Virus record (IMG/VR): IMGVR_UViG_3300037200_000089
Span: 1 to 41,776 of that record
Source: a virus
DNA: 41,776 bases
Reading direction: 5' to 3' (one strand)
Position numbers and translations under genes: made by a program. The number at the start of each line of letters is the position of its first letter. The stretch's first letter is position 1. The notes under the pieces were generated by a model. The model had not been told where the DNA came from and searched no databases. It saw only the letters and a program-made list of their open reading frames with translations. Of the stretch, positions 22,108 to 30,772 are shown piece after piece.

Positions 22108-23790
22108 ATGAATCCGTTCCTTTACCGTTTCGGCTCCCGCACCCGGGTAGCCAGAGTCGCCGGGCTGCTCTACGCAACCCTGGCGGTCGCCGCGTCCCTG
22201 TGCTTTGCCGGTCTTCTGGCGGGCGCGGGCGCAAATCCATTCGTTGCCACGCTTCTGCCGGTCGCTCTCTGGGCGTTCGCGGTTTCGAAGCCCAACCGCG
22301 CCGTTCTCGGCCTGAGTTACCCGGAAGCCAATGCGCTGACCAAGGCGCAGATGGTCGCCGACACGCCTGCGGTCGAGCAGGTGCTTTGGACGCAGACCTT
22401 GTTTTTAAACGAGGACATGCAGTACGAGGAAAACCCGTTCGTCGATAACATGACGGGCAAGTCGGACCAGAAGAAAGCCATCCTCGAAATCCTCGATACC
22501 AAGAAGGTCCACGGAACGCTCGTCAACGTCCCGCTGCTCTCCGGCCTCGACGGCCAGGGCACGTTCGGAGACGGCACCCGGCAGGGCAACGACATGCAGT
22601 ATGTGCCGGGAAACTTCGCGATCAAAGTGGGGCGCACCTACTTTTCGGTCGCATGGACCGTTACGGCGGAGTCCGAGACCATGCAGGGCGGCGTGTTCAT
22701 GGAACGCGTCAACCGGGATCTGGCAGCCGTCATGGCTCGCCGGCGCGCGTCGGACATTTGCATGAACCTGCGCAGCGTGTGCTACACGACTGCGGGCGCG
22801 CCGAATCTGGTGTGGCCGCTCGGCGTATCTGGCACGGCCGCTCTGACCAATGCGAACGGCCTGCTCACCACAGCGATGGTCAGCGGCGTGAACGAGATTC
22901 TGCCCGGCCTGGGTGCTTCGCCGATGAACGTCGAGACGGAAGGCTCCGGATCGGAACGCCTGCGGTACATGGGCCTGATCCAGTCGGTCTCCCTCGGCAG
23001 CTTCAGCCAAGATCCGAAATATCTCGCGGCAGTTACGGGCGGCGATATCCGCGGTGACCAGAACGCGCTGTTCACCGGTGCAATCAAGGAGTGGGATTCG
23101 ACCTGGCTCTACCGGTGGAATAACAAGGACCAGAAGGTTGGCGCGATCGGTAATCCGTTCTGGGCGCGTGCCAAGCTCGGCGTGGCGATCACGGCGGCGG
23201 CCAGCGGAACAGTGGTCCAAGGCGGCGGCGTCAGCTATAATTCGACCGTCCAGGCGGGCCCGGCGCCCAAGCAGTACTTCCGGTACTTCAAGGCATCGCC
23301 GTACACGTGCTGGAACGGCGATGTGTTCGCGGCGACGAACAACGTCACGTACTACATTGCGATCATCAATCCGAACGGCACCTACGGGGTGTTTCCCTAC
23401 CAGGTCAACGATTCGATGCAGATCACGCTGACGGGCGGCCAGGTCGGCGGCATCGCGGCGCCCGGCGGACAGGCGCAGACGCTCAACTTCGTTGTGGGCG
23501 CGCTGATCCTGCAATGCAACGTGCTGGGCACGTACCTCAACTACAGCCTGTTCTTCGGTCAGAACATGATCGGCTCGGGCGTGGGTTCGCTCAATGGTGC
23601 CGACGAAGGATCGAGCAACCTGAAGATGGGCTCGCTCAAGAAGGGCGAGTTGGACGAAGGCTCGACGAAGTACGTGGGCTCGGAAGCGGTGTGGGGCTGC
23701 CGCGTGGTGAACGACTGGACGGGCGGATACCCGAACTTCCTGCTTCTCGAACACGCAATCCTGCCTGCGAACGCGCCGGCGCTCAACTAA
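22108..23790 (+). CDS. Major capsid protein, N4-gp56-like, with hydrophobic N-terminal extension
   Basis: This 560-residue protein is the likely shell protein. From about residue 71 it follows the N4-gp56 capsid pattern: EANALTKAQMVADTPAVEQV, then NPFVDNMTG, DGTRQGNDMQY and late YVGSEAVWGCRVVNDWTGGY. Residues 17-60 are unusual, with two strongly hydrophobic stretches (VAGLLYATLAVAASLCFAGL and PFVATLLPVALWAFAV) that look like membrane helices. No ATG, GTG or TTG occurs in frame between these and the conserved start of the fold, so the extension seems to be translated. It may be removed by processing. The gene lies between the scaffold and a hairpin at 23800, in the normal head order. Confidence 0.8.
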   Translation: MNPFLYRFGSRTRVARVAGLLYATLAVAASLCFAGLLAGAGANPFVATLLPVALWAFAVSKPNRAVLGLSYPEANALTKAQMVADTPAVEQVLWTQTLFLNEDMQYEENPFVDNMTGKSDQKKAILEILDTKKVHGTLVNVPLLSGLDGQGTFGDGTRQGNDMQYVPGNFAIKVGRTYFSVAWTVTAESETMQGGVFMERVNRDLAAVMARRRASDICMNLRSVCYTTAGAPNLVWPLGVSGTAALTNANGLLTTAMVSGVNEILPGLGASPMNVETEGSGSERLRYMGLIQSVSLGSFSQDPKYLAAVTGGDIRGDQNALFTGAIKEWDSTWLYRWNNKDQKVGAIGNPFWARAKLGVAITAAASGTVVQGGGVSYNSTVQAGPAPKQYFRYFKASPYTCWNGDVFAATNNVTYYIAIINPNGTYGVFPYQVNDSMQITLTGGQVGGIAAPGGQAQTLNFVVGALILQCNVLGTYLNYSLFFGQNMIGSGVGSLNGADEGSSNLKMGSLKKGELDEGSTKYVGSEAVWGCRVVNDWTGGYPNFLLLEHAILPANAPALN

Positions 23791-23799
23791 ATCTAGGTT

Positions 23800-23835
23800 G
23801 GTCCCGGTCGCTTTCGGGGGGAGGCGACCGGGGCC
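23800..23835 (+). terminator. Strong GC hairpin after the capsid gene
   Basis: GGTCCCGGTCGC (23800-23811) pairs with GCGACCGGGGCC (23824-23835), 12 bp with one G-T wobble and a 12-nt loop. It lies 10 nt after the capsid stop and 14 nt before the next start. There is no U-run, so it may stabilise the capsid mRNA 3' end or attenuate read-through rather than terminate fully. Confidence 0.5.
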
Positions 23836-23849
23836 GATCCCCCAAAAAC

Positions 23850-24965
23850 ATGTCTCACAAAATTCTACTGGTCAGCGTGGCGGATCACAGCCGCAACGCT
23901 CCTGCGGTCATTTACGGCCCGACTGGCCGCGCTTTCGGTCATGCCCGTTACGACGAGAAGCGGCGGGCGCACGTCCTCGAAGTCGATTATAAGGACTGGA
24001 TTGGCGGCCTGGGCAAGTTCGTCGTCGTAAACGGAACGATGCCGCAGACGCAATGGATGGTCGTCATCCCGGAGTTCGAGGAAGACGCCACGCCGAAAGA
24101 ACCGGTTGCGCCTGCCGAGAGCACGGAACCGGTTCCGGTCATGTCCACGGTGGACGAGATTCAGGCCGGGTTCATCCGCGAGATTCGCAGTGGCGAGTTT
24201 TCGACGTTTGAAGAGAACCGCACCGAGGAAGGTCCGGACGGAAAGATCATCCAGGTTACGCGCGAGTTGGTGCCGGCCTATCGGACGCGGCCATCCGGCG
24301 TGGGCACCGGGACGACGTTCATTCCCATCAGCCAGTTCGTTCATGTCGCCGAGACGCGCACGGTTTCCGACAAGCCGGGCGACACCGCGACTTCGACGTT
24401 TATCCAGGACGCCAAGGATAAGCTGGCGGCGGGTAAGCGGCCCAAGAAAGGCGCGCGGCCCGTGCAAACCGCTGCCGCTGCCGCTGCGGGTATTCCTGCC
24501 GGGTTCGCCACGCTGTCGAGCGTCGATCCGAGCGAGCCAATCGATCCGGCCGAGACGGGAACGTCGGCGGATGAACTGAACGTGACGGCCAATCATCCGC
24601 CGGGCGACGACGGCCAACCGCTCAGTGTGGATCAGGCGTCCAAGATCGAGTGGGAAGCGGGATCGAACATCGCGCGGGCTGGCGGCACGCTGCCGGACCT
24701 TGCGACCGATTCCGCGAAGGCGGGATTCAATTCGGTGCCGGAGAATGAGCGGGGGACGGTGGCGCCCCCAACCGTTGCACCGGCGGCACCAGTCACAACC
24801 GTCCATCCCGACCTTGACGCCGCGCGTAACGACGAGCAGGGCTATTTCCGCGCGTTGCGGAAAATCGCGCAGACGGAGAACGTGCCCGGGTACGAAGGCA
24901 TCACGGACGCGGACCAGATGCGCAAGGCCATCGAGGACAATCGGGCGACTGCGGCGCCAAAGTAA
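23850..24965 (+). CDS. Capsid-adjacent protein with Rho-N/HeH-like C-terminus
   Basis: This 371-residue protein starts at the ATG after the hairpin. The frame is open upstream into the capsid gene, but that part is shadow. Residues 1-75 look like a compact beta domain (HKILLVSVADHSRN, then LGKFVVVNGTMPQTQW). The middle is acidic and Pro/Ala-rich. The last 35 residues (YFRALRKIAQTENVPGYEGI, TDADQMRKAIEDNR) resemble the Rho-N/HeH-type helix-extended-loop-helix units often attached to phage head proteins. It is probably a minor capsid, decoration or head-completion protein; no exact family recognised. Confidence 0.6.
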   Translation: MSHKILLVSVADHSRNAPAVIYGPTGRAFGHARYDEKRRAHVLEVDYKDWIGGLGKFVVVNGTMPQTQWMVVIPEFEEDATPKEPVAPAESTEPVPVMSTVDEIQAGFIREIRSGEFSTFEENRTEEGPDGKIIQVTRELVPAYRTRPSGVGTGTTFIPISQFVHVAETRTVSDKPGDTATSTFIQDAKDKLAAGKRPKKGARPVQTAAAAAAGIPAGFATLSSVDPSEPIDPAETGTSADELNVTANHPPGDDGQPLSVDQASKIEWEAGSNIARAGGTLPDLATDSAKAGFNSVPENERGTVAPPTVAPAAPVTTVHPDLDAARNDEQGYFRALRKIAQTENVPGYEGITDADQMRKAIEDNRATAAPK

Positions 24966-25004
24966 TTTGGTGACAGGCGACGCGCGGCGTGGTTGGATGG
25001 CGGG

Positions 25005-25568
25005 GTGATTTTGCAATCGCCCCAGCCCCAGCAGAAAGAGCCAGTCGAGATCAAGTTGCTGCTGGTGGACTTGGATCAGACGGTACGCCGGAAGAAAAGC
25101 AGCCCGAACGGCTTTATCAACGAGCCTCTCGACCAGGAGATCATCCCGGCAGCCGCAGAGGCCCTCGAACGATGGAAGGGCTGCACGATCATCGCCTGCT
25201 CGAATCAGGCTGGCGTGGCTGCCGGTTACATGACGCTCGGCCAGTGCATCGATGCGATGGTTTACACGATGGAACTAGCGCCGCAGATCAAGAGTGTTTT
25301 CTTCTCGCCGGACTCTGACGGCAAGCGTTGTTTCTGCGTTCGCCCCGACGGATCAATCCAGACCGTCTTTTGCGAGACATTCAAGGATTTGTCCATCCGC
25401 ACGTTCCGCAAGCCGGGCTGCGGGATGCTGAAGCTCGCCATGTTCCGGTACGGTGCAAGCAATCTCGAAACCGGCATGATCGGCGACCGGGACGAGGATC
25501 GGTTGGCGGCAATCTCGGCGGGTGTCAACTTCATGCCGGAGACGCGGTGGTACGAGAGCGGGCCATGA
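25005..25568 (+). CDS. HAD-superfamily phosphatase (PNKP/HisB-like)
   Basis: This 187-residue protein has all four HAD motifs: DLDQT at 22-26 (nucleophile and acid Asp), CSNQAG at 65-70 (motif II Ser), K136 in FRKPGCGML, and GDRDED at 160-165. The SNQAGVAAG loop and the layout are those of the polynucleotide 3'-phosphatase/HisB-like branch. It would remove a phosphate from a sugar or a nucleic-acid 3' end. I chose the GTG at 25005; a TTG at 24993 would add four residues. No kinase domain is attached. It opens a run of overlapping small genes and may serve end repair during infection, which is inferred. Confidence 0.8.
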   Translation: MILQSPQPQQKEPVEIKLLLVDLDQTVRRKKSSPNGFINEPLDQEIIPAAAEALERWKGCTIIACSNQAGVAAGYMTLGQCIDAMVYTMELAPQIKSVFFSPDSDGKRCFCVRPDGSIQTVFCETFKDLSIRTFRKPGCGMLKLAMFRYGASNLETGMIGDRDEDRLAAISAGVNFMPETRWYESGP

Positions 25569-25783
25569 GTAAGGAGAATGAACCATCGAGCGGATGCGCA
25601 ATCTTCATCCTGCTTATACTCGTATTTTGGTCGCTTTTAACGGTGATAAGTCTCTTGAATAGGCGCGTCGATTCCCTGGAGCATAGAATGAAGGCGGTAG
25701 ATCATCAGAAAGTCATTGAGCCGGTGTTGACCTGGCACGGGTGGGATGCTCCCAGTCCAAGCCCCACCCAGACCGCCCCATGA
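25565..25783 (+). CDS. Small single-TM protein with coiled coil
   Basis: This 72-residue protein is joined to the phosphatase by an ATGA overlap. It has a short polar N-terminus, a membrane helix at about 11-31 (CAIFILLILVFWSLLTVISL), a short coiled coil (RRVDSLEHRMKAVDHQK) and a Pro/Ser tail. N-in/C-out with a helical ectodomain is likely. Such proteins in phages are often spanin- or holin-associated or superinfection factors; which one cannot be said. Confidence 0.6.
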   Translation: MSKENEPSSGCAIFILLILVFWSLLTVISLLNRRVDSLEHRMKAVDHQKVIEPVLTWHGWDAPSPSPTQTAP

Positions 25784-26028
25784 CCGACGCCGAACTATCC
25801 AGCCTCGTTGACCGGTGCGTTGCCGAACTGGGCGAGCACTGCGATGCCGTTGTCATCCTCGTCTCCCTTCCGCTCAATGACGGGACGGGCGGCACGGGGA
25901 TTATCCGCCGGGGCTGCGGTAATCACTACGCACGGCGCGGGATGGTGCAAGAGTACCAAGAGCGATACAGTGCGCTCGAAAACGCCGAGCTAATGGCCGC
26001 AGCCTTCAATCCGCCTCCGCCGCCATGA
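25780..26028 (+). CDS. Small hypothetical protein
   Basis: This 82-residue protein starts in an ATGA overlap. An N-terminal helix (LSSLVDRCVAELGEHC) leads to a hydrophobic strand (AVVILVSLPL) and a Gly-rich turn, then a helix and a terminal run of five prolines. No family recognised. It is part of the overlapping chain 25005-26458 and hence cotranslated. Confidence 0.55.
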   Translation: MTDAELSSLVDRCVAELGEHCDAVVILVSLPLNDGTGGTGIIRRGCGNHYARRGMVQEYQERYSALENAELMAAAFNPPPPP

Positions 26029-26225
26029 GCGACACGGGTAAGACGCAGGCGCAAGATTCCTTAGAATCTCATCCGATTACCGAATCGATTCTCAAGTGCG
26101 AGCGGTGCGGTCGAGCGGAGACTGTCATCTCATCGCGATATAGGAAGGCGCGCCACCATTCCGACCACTGCATCGATCCCCGCTGTCTTTGCGGAGGTCG
26201 CCAGATTCCGCTTTCTCCGCCATGA
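26025..26225 (+). CDS. Small zinc-finger-like protein
   Basis: This 66-residue protein starts in an ATGA overlap. It has CERCGR at about 25-30 and later HHSDHC, DPRCLCGG: CxxC, two His and a CxC cluster that could bind one zinc ion. The function is not recognised. A nucleic-acid or protein contact is the usual job of such fingers. Confidence 0.55.
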   Translation: MSDTGKTQAQDSLESHPITESILKCERCGRAETVISSRYRKARHHSDHCIDPRCLCGGRQIPLSPP

Positions 26226-26458
26226 AGATTTCCGAGTTCATCAAGGAATTAGAAGAAGCGCTAGCCCAGCATGGCGATGTCGAGGTTGTCGCGGACGCCG
26301 ACCCAGACGCGCGCCGTGGAGCGGATTTCCAGTCGGCTGACGGTGCGAAGGCAAAACGCGTTTCCAGATGCACATACGCTGATGGGTGGAACCGGGACGA
26401 TGCCGGTACGGGATACAGTTCTGTTGGTCGATGCGTACTGGTAGTGGAGCGGGTTTGA
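26222..26458 (+). CDS. Small hypothetical protein, immunity- or effector-like size
   Basis: This 78-residue protein starts in an ATGA overlap. It begins MKISEFIKELEEALAQHGDV, then VEVVADADPDARR, which resembles small phage proteins of the type that start with a KI-x-EFI-x-EL-x-x-L helix followed by a D/V strand. The rest is polar and ends in a strand (RCVLVVERV). It is the last gene of the overlapping chain. An N15-class promoter follows immediately. Confidence 0.55.
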   Translation: MKISEFIKELEEALAQHGDVEVVADADPDARRGADFQSADGAKAKRVSRCTYADGWNRDDAGTGYSSVGRCVLVVERV

Positions 26459-26461
26459 GGC

Positions 26462-26488
26462 TTGACCATCGCCCACTTTTCCTAAACG
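26462..26488 (+). promoter_or_regulatory. Phage promoter, N15-spacer class (perfect copy)
   Basis: TTGACC (26462-26467), 15 nt, TAAACG (26483-26488), preceded by GGC. The ATG at 26499 is 37 nt from the first T. There is no Shine-Dalgarno; the expected transcript would start only a few nucleotides before the ATG. Confidence 0.6.
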
Positions 26489-26498
26489 GCCACCCGCA

Positions 26499-27479
26499 AT
26501 GGCCAACCCCACCTACGGAAGTTGCCAGTGGGTGTGTATGCGCCTGCTGGAATACTGGGGCGTCACAAGCCTCGTGGCCGCCCCGGACGCGGTCAGCCCG
26601 GACGCGAACCTAATTTACCTGACGCCGGCCAACCTTCCGGGCATCGCGGGCATTATCAACGCCTCGATGCAGGACATCTTCGAGCAGGGACCGGCAGCGC
26701 TGTCCCAAGTGCGCCAAGGGGCAAACCTGTTCGCGCCGGCCAACATCACAATCAACGTCACGAGCGGCAGCACCACGACGACGCCAACCGGGTTTGTGAG
26801 TTGGATGAACGGATGCACGGTCGTCATCCAAGGCGATGCGTTCGCCAACGAGTTCGTGGACGGTGCCGGGACGCTCCTGCGGCCATACTTGGGCACTACG
26901 GCGACCGGTGTGCCCGCGGTCGTCTATTGCGACAGCGTGCAGCTCGCATCGAACGTCAAAAACGTGGTCGAGCCCGTCAACGTGGTGGATCCCGTTATCC
27001 CCGGCCCGTACCATCGGCCATTGCAAGCCTGTCTGAGTCGGGACGAATTCGACAACATCAGCTACCGCAACTTCCTTTGGGTGGGCCTGCCGGTACAGGT
27101 TGGCCGCCCGAGAATCTTCCTGGCCGAATCCCGCTACAACGCCGCGGTGAATTACCTGCCGATCTTCCTGCGCATTGCCCCGGCTCCGCTCTACGGGACC
27201 GCGCTTACGTTCGTGGCGAAGCTGCTACCGCCCACGATCGGCATTTCCGACCTTGGCACGGATTCCTCGGACCCCGGCACGATGCTGCCAATCCCCGGAG
27301 ACTGGGTGGATTCGATCCTCGTGCCTTACTGCCTGCAACGGATGACGGGTACGCCGCTATTCCGGCGGGAAGAACTGATTCCCGAGATCGGCCGGCAGTA
27401 CAAAGAAGCCCGGGCGAAGCTCGAATCGTTCAAGCCGCAGATTTCGGCGCGGGGCGGCCGGTTTGCGTTCAGGCCGTAG
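26499..27479 (+). CDS. Virion structural protein candidate (head-tail or tail)
   Basis: This 326-residue protein starts MANPTYGSCQWVCMRLLEYW. Its middle is beta-rich and Thr/Ser-rich (NITINVTSGSTTTTPTGFVS). A long C-terminal part has IPGDWVDSILVPYCLQRMTG and ends with a basic helix (EARAKLESFK). The composition and order, between the capsid and large tail-type genes, fit a head-tail connector or tail tube component. No signature lets me choose. It is read from its own perfect N15-class promoter. The last 11 bases overlap the tail of the convergent gene at 27469. Confidence 0.5.
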   Translation: MANPTYGSCQWVCMRLLEYWGVTSLVAAPDAVSPDANLIYLTPANLPGIAGIINASMQDIFEQGPAALSQVRQGANLFAPANITINVTSGSTTTTPTGFVSWMNGCTVVIQGDAFANEFVDGAGTLLRPYLGTTATGVPAVVYCDSVQLASNVKNVVEPVNVVDPVIPGPYHRPLQACLSRDEFDNISYRNFLWVGLPVQVGRPRIFLAESRYNAAVNYLPIFLRIAPAPLYGTALTFVAKLLPPTIGISDLGTDSSDPGTMLPIPGDWVDSILVPYCLQRMTGTPLFRREELIPEIGRQYKEARAKLESFKPQISARGGRFAFRP

Positions 27480-27717
27480 GTTTGGCGAATTTATCGCCCC
27501 AGTCGAAAACGTTCGAGGTAAACACGCCGACCATCTCCCGCCGGTGCGTGTAACCGAGGTCGATCATGCGCTGGATTGTTCGTGCCGAAAGATCGACTTC
27601 CCAGATGTGTGTGTCACCCCTCTCGCACGCTTCGGCGATCTTCTTGGCGATGTCCTCCATTTCCCGCTGAAAACGGACTAGTTCGCGGGCGAGGGCGGCG
27701 GTCATCATCTCAGTCAT
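27469..27717 (-). CDS. Small leftward gene, helical, unrecognised
   Basis: This 82-residue minus-strand protein starts at the ATG at 27717; a TTG at 27732 is possible. Residues 1-38 form an amphipathic helix (TAALARELVRFQREMEDIAK, then KIAEACERGD). A second part (HIWEVDLSARTIQRMIDLGY) could be a small alpha/beta or HTH-like unit. It lies tail to tail with the structural gene, sharing 11 bp. Its upstream region (27718-27865) holds no clear promoter or repeat that I can see. It may be a moron-type gene inserted between two promoter-gene units. Confidence 0.55.
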   Translation of the reverse strand: MTEMMTAALARELVRFQREMEDIAKKIAEACERGDTHIWEVDLSARTIQRMIDLGYTHRREMVGVFTSNVFDWGDKFAKPTA

Positions 27718-27865
27718 CCCGCCACTCAACACGCTCGCGACGGGTCTGTCGAGGTTTCTGAAGTGGGTTCCACACTTCCCGCGTACCCAGGATTTAAATT
27801 GTCAGAACTTTAATTCCGTCATTCCACGGACGTTTTGGACCGGCTTGTGCTGCCGCCCTTTCGCC

Positions 27866-27892
27866 TTGACCCCGCCGCCGTCTTCGTAAACG
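27866..27892 (+). promoter_or_regulatory. Phage promoter, N15-spacer class (perfect copy)
   Basis: TTGACC (27866-27871), 15 nt, TAAACG (27887-27892), preceded by GCC. The ATG at 27906 is 40 nt from the first T. No Shine-Dalgarno. The shared bases TTGACC/TAAACGGC with the promoter at 26462 stand out against unrelated spacers. Confidence 0.6.
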
Positions 27893-27905
27893 GCTCCCCC
27901 ACGCG

Positions 27906-30392
27906 ATGCCAGGCCCCTACCAGAATCGGTACGACCCGACCAATCCCCCGAAGGACGTCCTCGGCATCCCGGGCGTAAGCTACCCGACGCCGGTCATCGC
28001 GGACCTGGTTATCGTCCGCACCGTCCCCCTGCCGGTCGCCGGGTACACGCCGCTCGCCTACGGCACGCCGGACGAGACGTACCCGTCCGCCACGCTGATC
28101 GACCAGAAGAAGGCCAAGGGCGACAACAACGCGCTCCTGGTGGTTCGCACGTACGCGACCAATCCGCAGAACCAGCAGCTTTACGACGCGGCGATCAGCT
28201 ACACCGCCGAATCGACGTCGCACGCGATCTACATGCGCTCGTCGCTCGAGTTGCGGAGCACGTACGCGCCGCTGGCCGCGCTGACGCCTGATCCCGTCGA
28301 TTCGTCGGCGCTTTGCACGAAAGAGAGCGCCGAGAAGGCGGAAGACCCGTGGGGCAACCTGTACGTGCGGGTGACGCAGGTTTTCGAGAACATGGGCAGC
28401 CAGGCCCAGCAGGACGCGTGGAACGCCACGATCACGTATCCGTACATCTCCAATTCCTACCCGCGCACCGAGCGTAAATACCGGTTCCCGGCGACCGCGG
28501 TGCCGACGCTTACCATCGGCAGCTCGACGGACACGGTCACGGGCGGTATCCTGATCGACAAGACGCTTTCCAACGAAAGCTCCCGGGTGACGGCGATCGT
28601 GGCCACGTTCGACCCCCTTCCGGCGTATTCAGACCAGACGGGGCTCGGCGTGTCGGTGACGTATCCGTACGGCAACCCTTCCTACCCGGTGGTGACGTGG
28701 AAATATCGGGTGGCGAAAGGTTCGTACACGCCGTTCGCTGGACACGCAGCCTGTCCGGTTCCCGGCTATTCCACGCTGGTGCTGACCGACCAGGGCGAGG
28801 AACCCGACCCGCAGGCGCCGGAGGTTCTGATCGTTACCATCGAGTACGAAATCCTGCCGGGCTGCCTCGTCACTTCGACGGAGAACACGCGCATCTCCCG
28901 GTTTCTGTCTCTGATCCCGGCGAAGTTCTTGGGCGACGACACGCTGACGACGACGGTGCAAGTGGTCGATCCCAACCCGAGCGTCACTCAGCCGGACGCC
29001 ATCAGCGACGTCATTCTTTCGAGCATCGTCAAGGCGATCAACACGCTCAAGGGTACGAAGACGAACGTGACGCGGCCCGGCGGCCCGTTTCCGGTTCTGA
29101 CGGGCGGCGAAATGAGTAACACGGCTGGCGGACAGTCGGCGGTTGTCACGGATGCGGTGATCCTCCTGTCGGACCCGACAATGGCGTATCCCGACCCCGC
29201 GATTGCCGAAACGGGGTTCGGAGTGATCGCGAGCACATCGGAGGCCATTGATGCGCTCTATAACGAGATCCGTACGGTCGCCGTCGAGTCTTACCCAACA
29301 CTCAACGAAGCCCAGGATGAGGCGCTCCCGATCCCTGCCCGCTTTCTGGCTGGCGTTGGAACCACGACCACGATTGATACCGTAGATACAACGAGCACTC
29401 CGGCGGTGCCCGCAACCGGAGCTGGTGTGCTCAAGAGCACTGTGCGGCCGAAGGAAGGCAACAAGTACGAGGCCTTGGTAACGACGGAGAGCCTTGCGGG
29501 TTCAGCGGTTGTTGGAGGAACGACATTTAACGACCTGGGATTTTCCACTGATGCAGGTGCCCTGCCGATACTAGATGGCGTGGACCAAATCGCGAAGGAT
29601 GCTGATGGGGGCGCAGTCACGGAGTACGAGCAGACGATTTTGGCGGGTTCGGCGGCGGCGGCGGCAGTCCCGAGTCCACTGCCATTCCAGATGCTCGGAT
29701 ACAAAGATCAACCTCTTGGCAACGGACTACTGCTTCGCACGGCCAGAAAGGCCAATGGAGACTCTTTTCCCGTTCTGACTCGCATTGCGATGTTCGACCC
29801 AGAGTTACAAGTTCTGATGCGCGAGACGCAACAGATTATCGACGCGACAACTGTTCCAACTTACGCGAATCCGTACACGGTTGGAACGGCAGGATCGGTG
29901 ACAGAGTTTCATCCCTTGGACGCATTGCGTTCAATCCAGATAGTTCGCGAGTTGTTGATTCCATTGGCAATCACAATCCCATACACCTACGGGACCGCCG
30001 GATTTCACCGCCCGCTGCTAATTTCCAATGCTTACGCTTTCGGAACTGGCTATCTCATTACTGGAGACCAGGCTCGAAACTATGTTGCGAGCACGCGGAC
30101 TACGCGCACATTCGGGTCTGGGCCCGGGTTTTTACCAGACGCCGAGACACCTCCAATCGTTGGAGGGTATATTGATTTCAGCGCCGCGCACATCGAAGAT
30201 TTCCTTTGCGATAGCGATCTTACTCTTACCAGTGGATCAGATTCCTATGCGTACCCAGCTACGAATCCGACCGTCACGGGGTATCTTGCTGAGGTGGCTG
30301 CTGCTGCCTGGACCAGAATTTTCAAGAGCGAAGTGCGCGACTATCACTACGGTCTGATGCTCAAGGAGACGGTTGCTATACAACTACAGTGA
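27906..30392 (+). CDS. Large tail- or fibre-type virion protein with internal repeats
   Basis: This 828-residue beta-rich protein is Thr/Ser/Pro/Tyr-rich. The N-terminal half has a repeated unit: ITYPYISNSYPRTERKYRFP near residue 175 and VTYPYGNPSYPVVTWKYRVA near 250, each followed by a V/T/I-rich strand set ending in motifs such as YEILPG. The C-terminal part (from about residue 475) differs in sequence style and is written with lower GC, which suggests that this end was exchanged by recombination. The family is not recognised. Its size, repeats and place before the portal suggest a tail or baseplate protein or a receptor-binding fibre. Confidence 0.55.
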   Translation: MPGPYQNRYDPTNPPKDVLGIPGVSYPTPVIADLVIVRTVPLPVAGYTPLAYGTPDETYPSATLIDQKKAKGDNNALLVVRTYATNPQNQQLYDAAISYTAESTSHAIYMRSSLELRSTYAPLAALTPDPVDSSALCTKESAEKAEDPWGNLYVRVTQVFENMGSQAQQDAWNATITYPYISNSYPRTERKYRFPATAVPTLTIGSSTDTVTGGILIDKTLSNESSRVTAIVATFDPLPAYSDQTGLGVSVTYPYGNPSYPVVTWKYRVAKGSYTPFAGHAACPVPGYSTLVLTDQGEEPDPQAPEVLIVTIEYEILPGCLVTSTENTRISRFLSLIPAKFLGDDTLTTTVQVVDPNPSVTQPDAISDVILSSIVKAINTLKGTKTNVTRPGGPFPVLTGGEMSNTAGGQSAVVTDAVILLSDPTMAYPDPAIAETGFGVIASTSEAIDALYNEIRTVAVESYPTLNEAQDEALPIPARFLAGVGTTTTIDTVDTTSTPAVPATGAGVLKSTVRPKEGNKYEALVTTESLAGSAVVGGTTFNDLGFSTDAGALPILDGVDQIAKDADGGAVTEYEQTILAGSAAAAAVPSPLPFQMLGYKDQPLGNGLLLRTARKANGDSFPVLTRIAMFDPELQVLMRETQQIIDATTVPTYANPYTVGTAGSVTEFHPLDALRSIQIVRELLIPLAITIPYTYGTAGFHRPLLISNAYAFGTGYLITGDQARNYVASTRTTRTFGSGPGFLPDAETPPIVGGYIDFSAAHIEDFLCDSDLTLTSGSDSYAYPATNPTVTGYLAEVAAAAWTRIFKSEVRDYHYGLMLKETVAIQLQ

Positions 30393-30399
30393 TAATAAT

Positions 30400-30762
30400 A
30401 TGGCTGACGACATTCTATCAGACGATGAAGCAATGGCGGCTCTACGTGGAAGCGCTTCGAAGCCGTTGCCCACCGTTGACACGCTTGCCCCAGTTGGCCG
30501 CGACGTGAATGCGCAACCCATTGGTTCGCCGCATAGGAATCAATCTCAACAGGACCCGGTGATAGTTGGCGTGACACAGGGAAGTCAGGGCGGAATTGTG
30601 GATCAATTAACTGGAACCGGGCAGAATGGGCAGAATGGCGGCGGCGCGCTCGGCCCCAACTGGTTCAACTGCGCGGCCAACGGCCTGCCCGCGGTTGTCC
30701 TGGTCAACGCCGACGTACCGGTCTACGTTCTGCCCGATGGAGCGTCAGTCGTGGGAGGGTAA
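30400..30762 (+). CDS. Gln/Gly/Asn-rich virion-type protein
   Basis: This 120-residue protein starts 8 nt after the large virion gene. It has an acidic start (MADDILSDDEAMAALRG), a polar Gln/Gly/Asn-rich middle (QGSQGGIVDQLTGTGQNGQN) and a hydrophobic end (LPAVVLVNADVPVYVLPDGA). It looks like a tail-fibre assembly or fibre-tip partner. No motif recognised. It lies in the lower-GC stretch. Confidence 0.5.
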   Translation: MADDILSDDEAMAALRGSASKPLPTVDTLAPVGRDVNAQPIGSPHRNQSQQDPVIVGVTQGSQGGIVDQLTGTGQNGQNGGGALGPNWFNCAANGLPAVVLVNADVPVYVLPDGASVVGG

Positions 30763-30772
30763 GGGGTTCGCC

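Noticed and set aside
22405-23754. 449-codon minus-strand frame opposite the capsid gene
   Set aside because: Arg/Ala/His-rich antisense shadow with no domain; the sense frame is clearly the capsid.
26522-27553. 343-codon alternative frame across the structural gene at 26499
   Set aside because: Composition is Arg/Gly/His-rich and typical of a shifted frame; the main frame has the promoter and normal composition.
30626-30772. Upstream in-frame extension of the 279-residue protein
   Set aside because: It overlaps the preceding gene, is Arg/Thr/Ser-rich, and lacks the good Shine-Dalgarno found before 30773.
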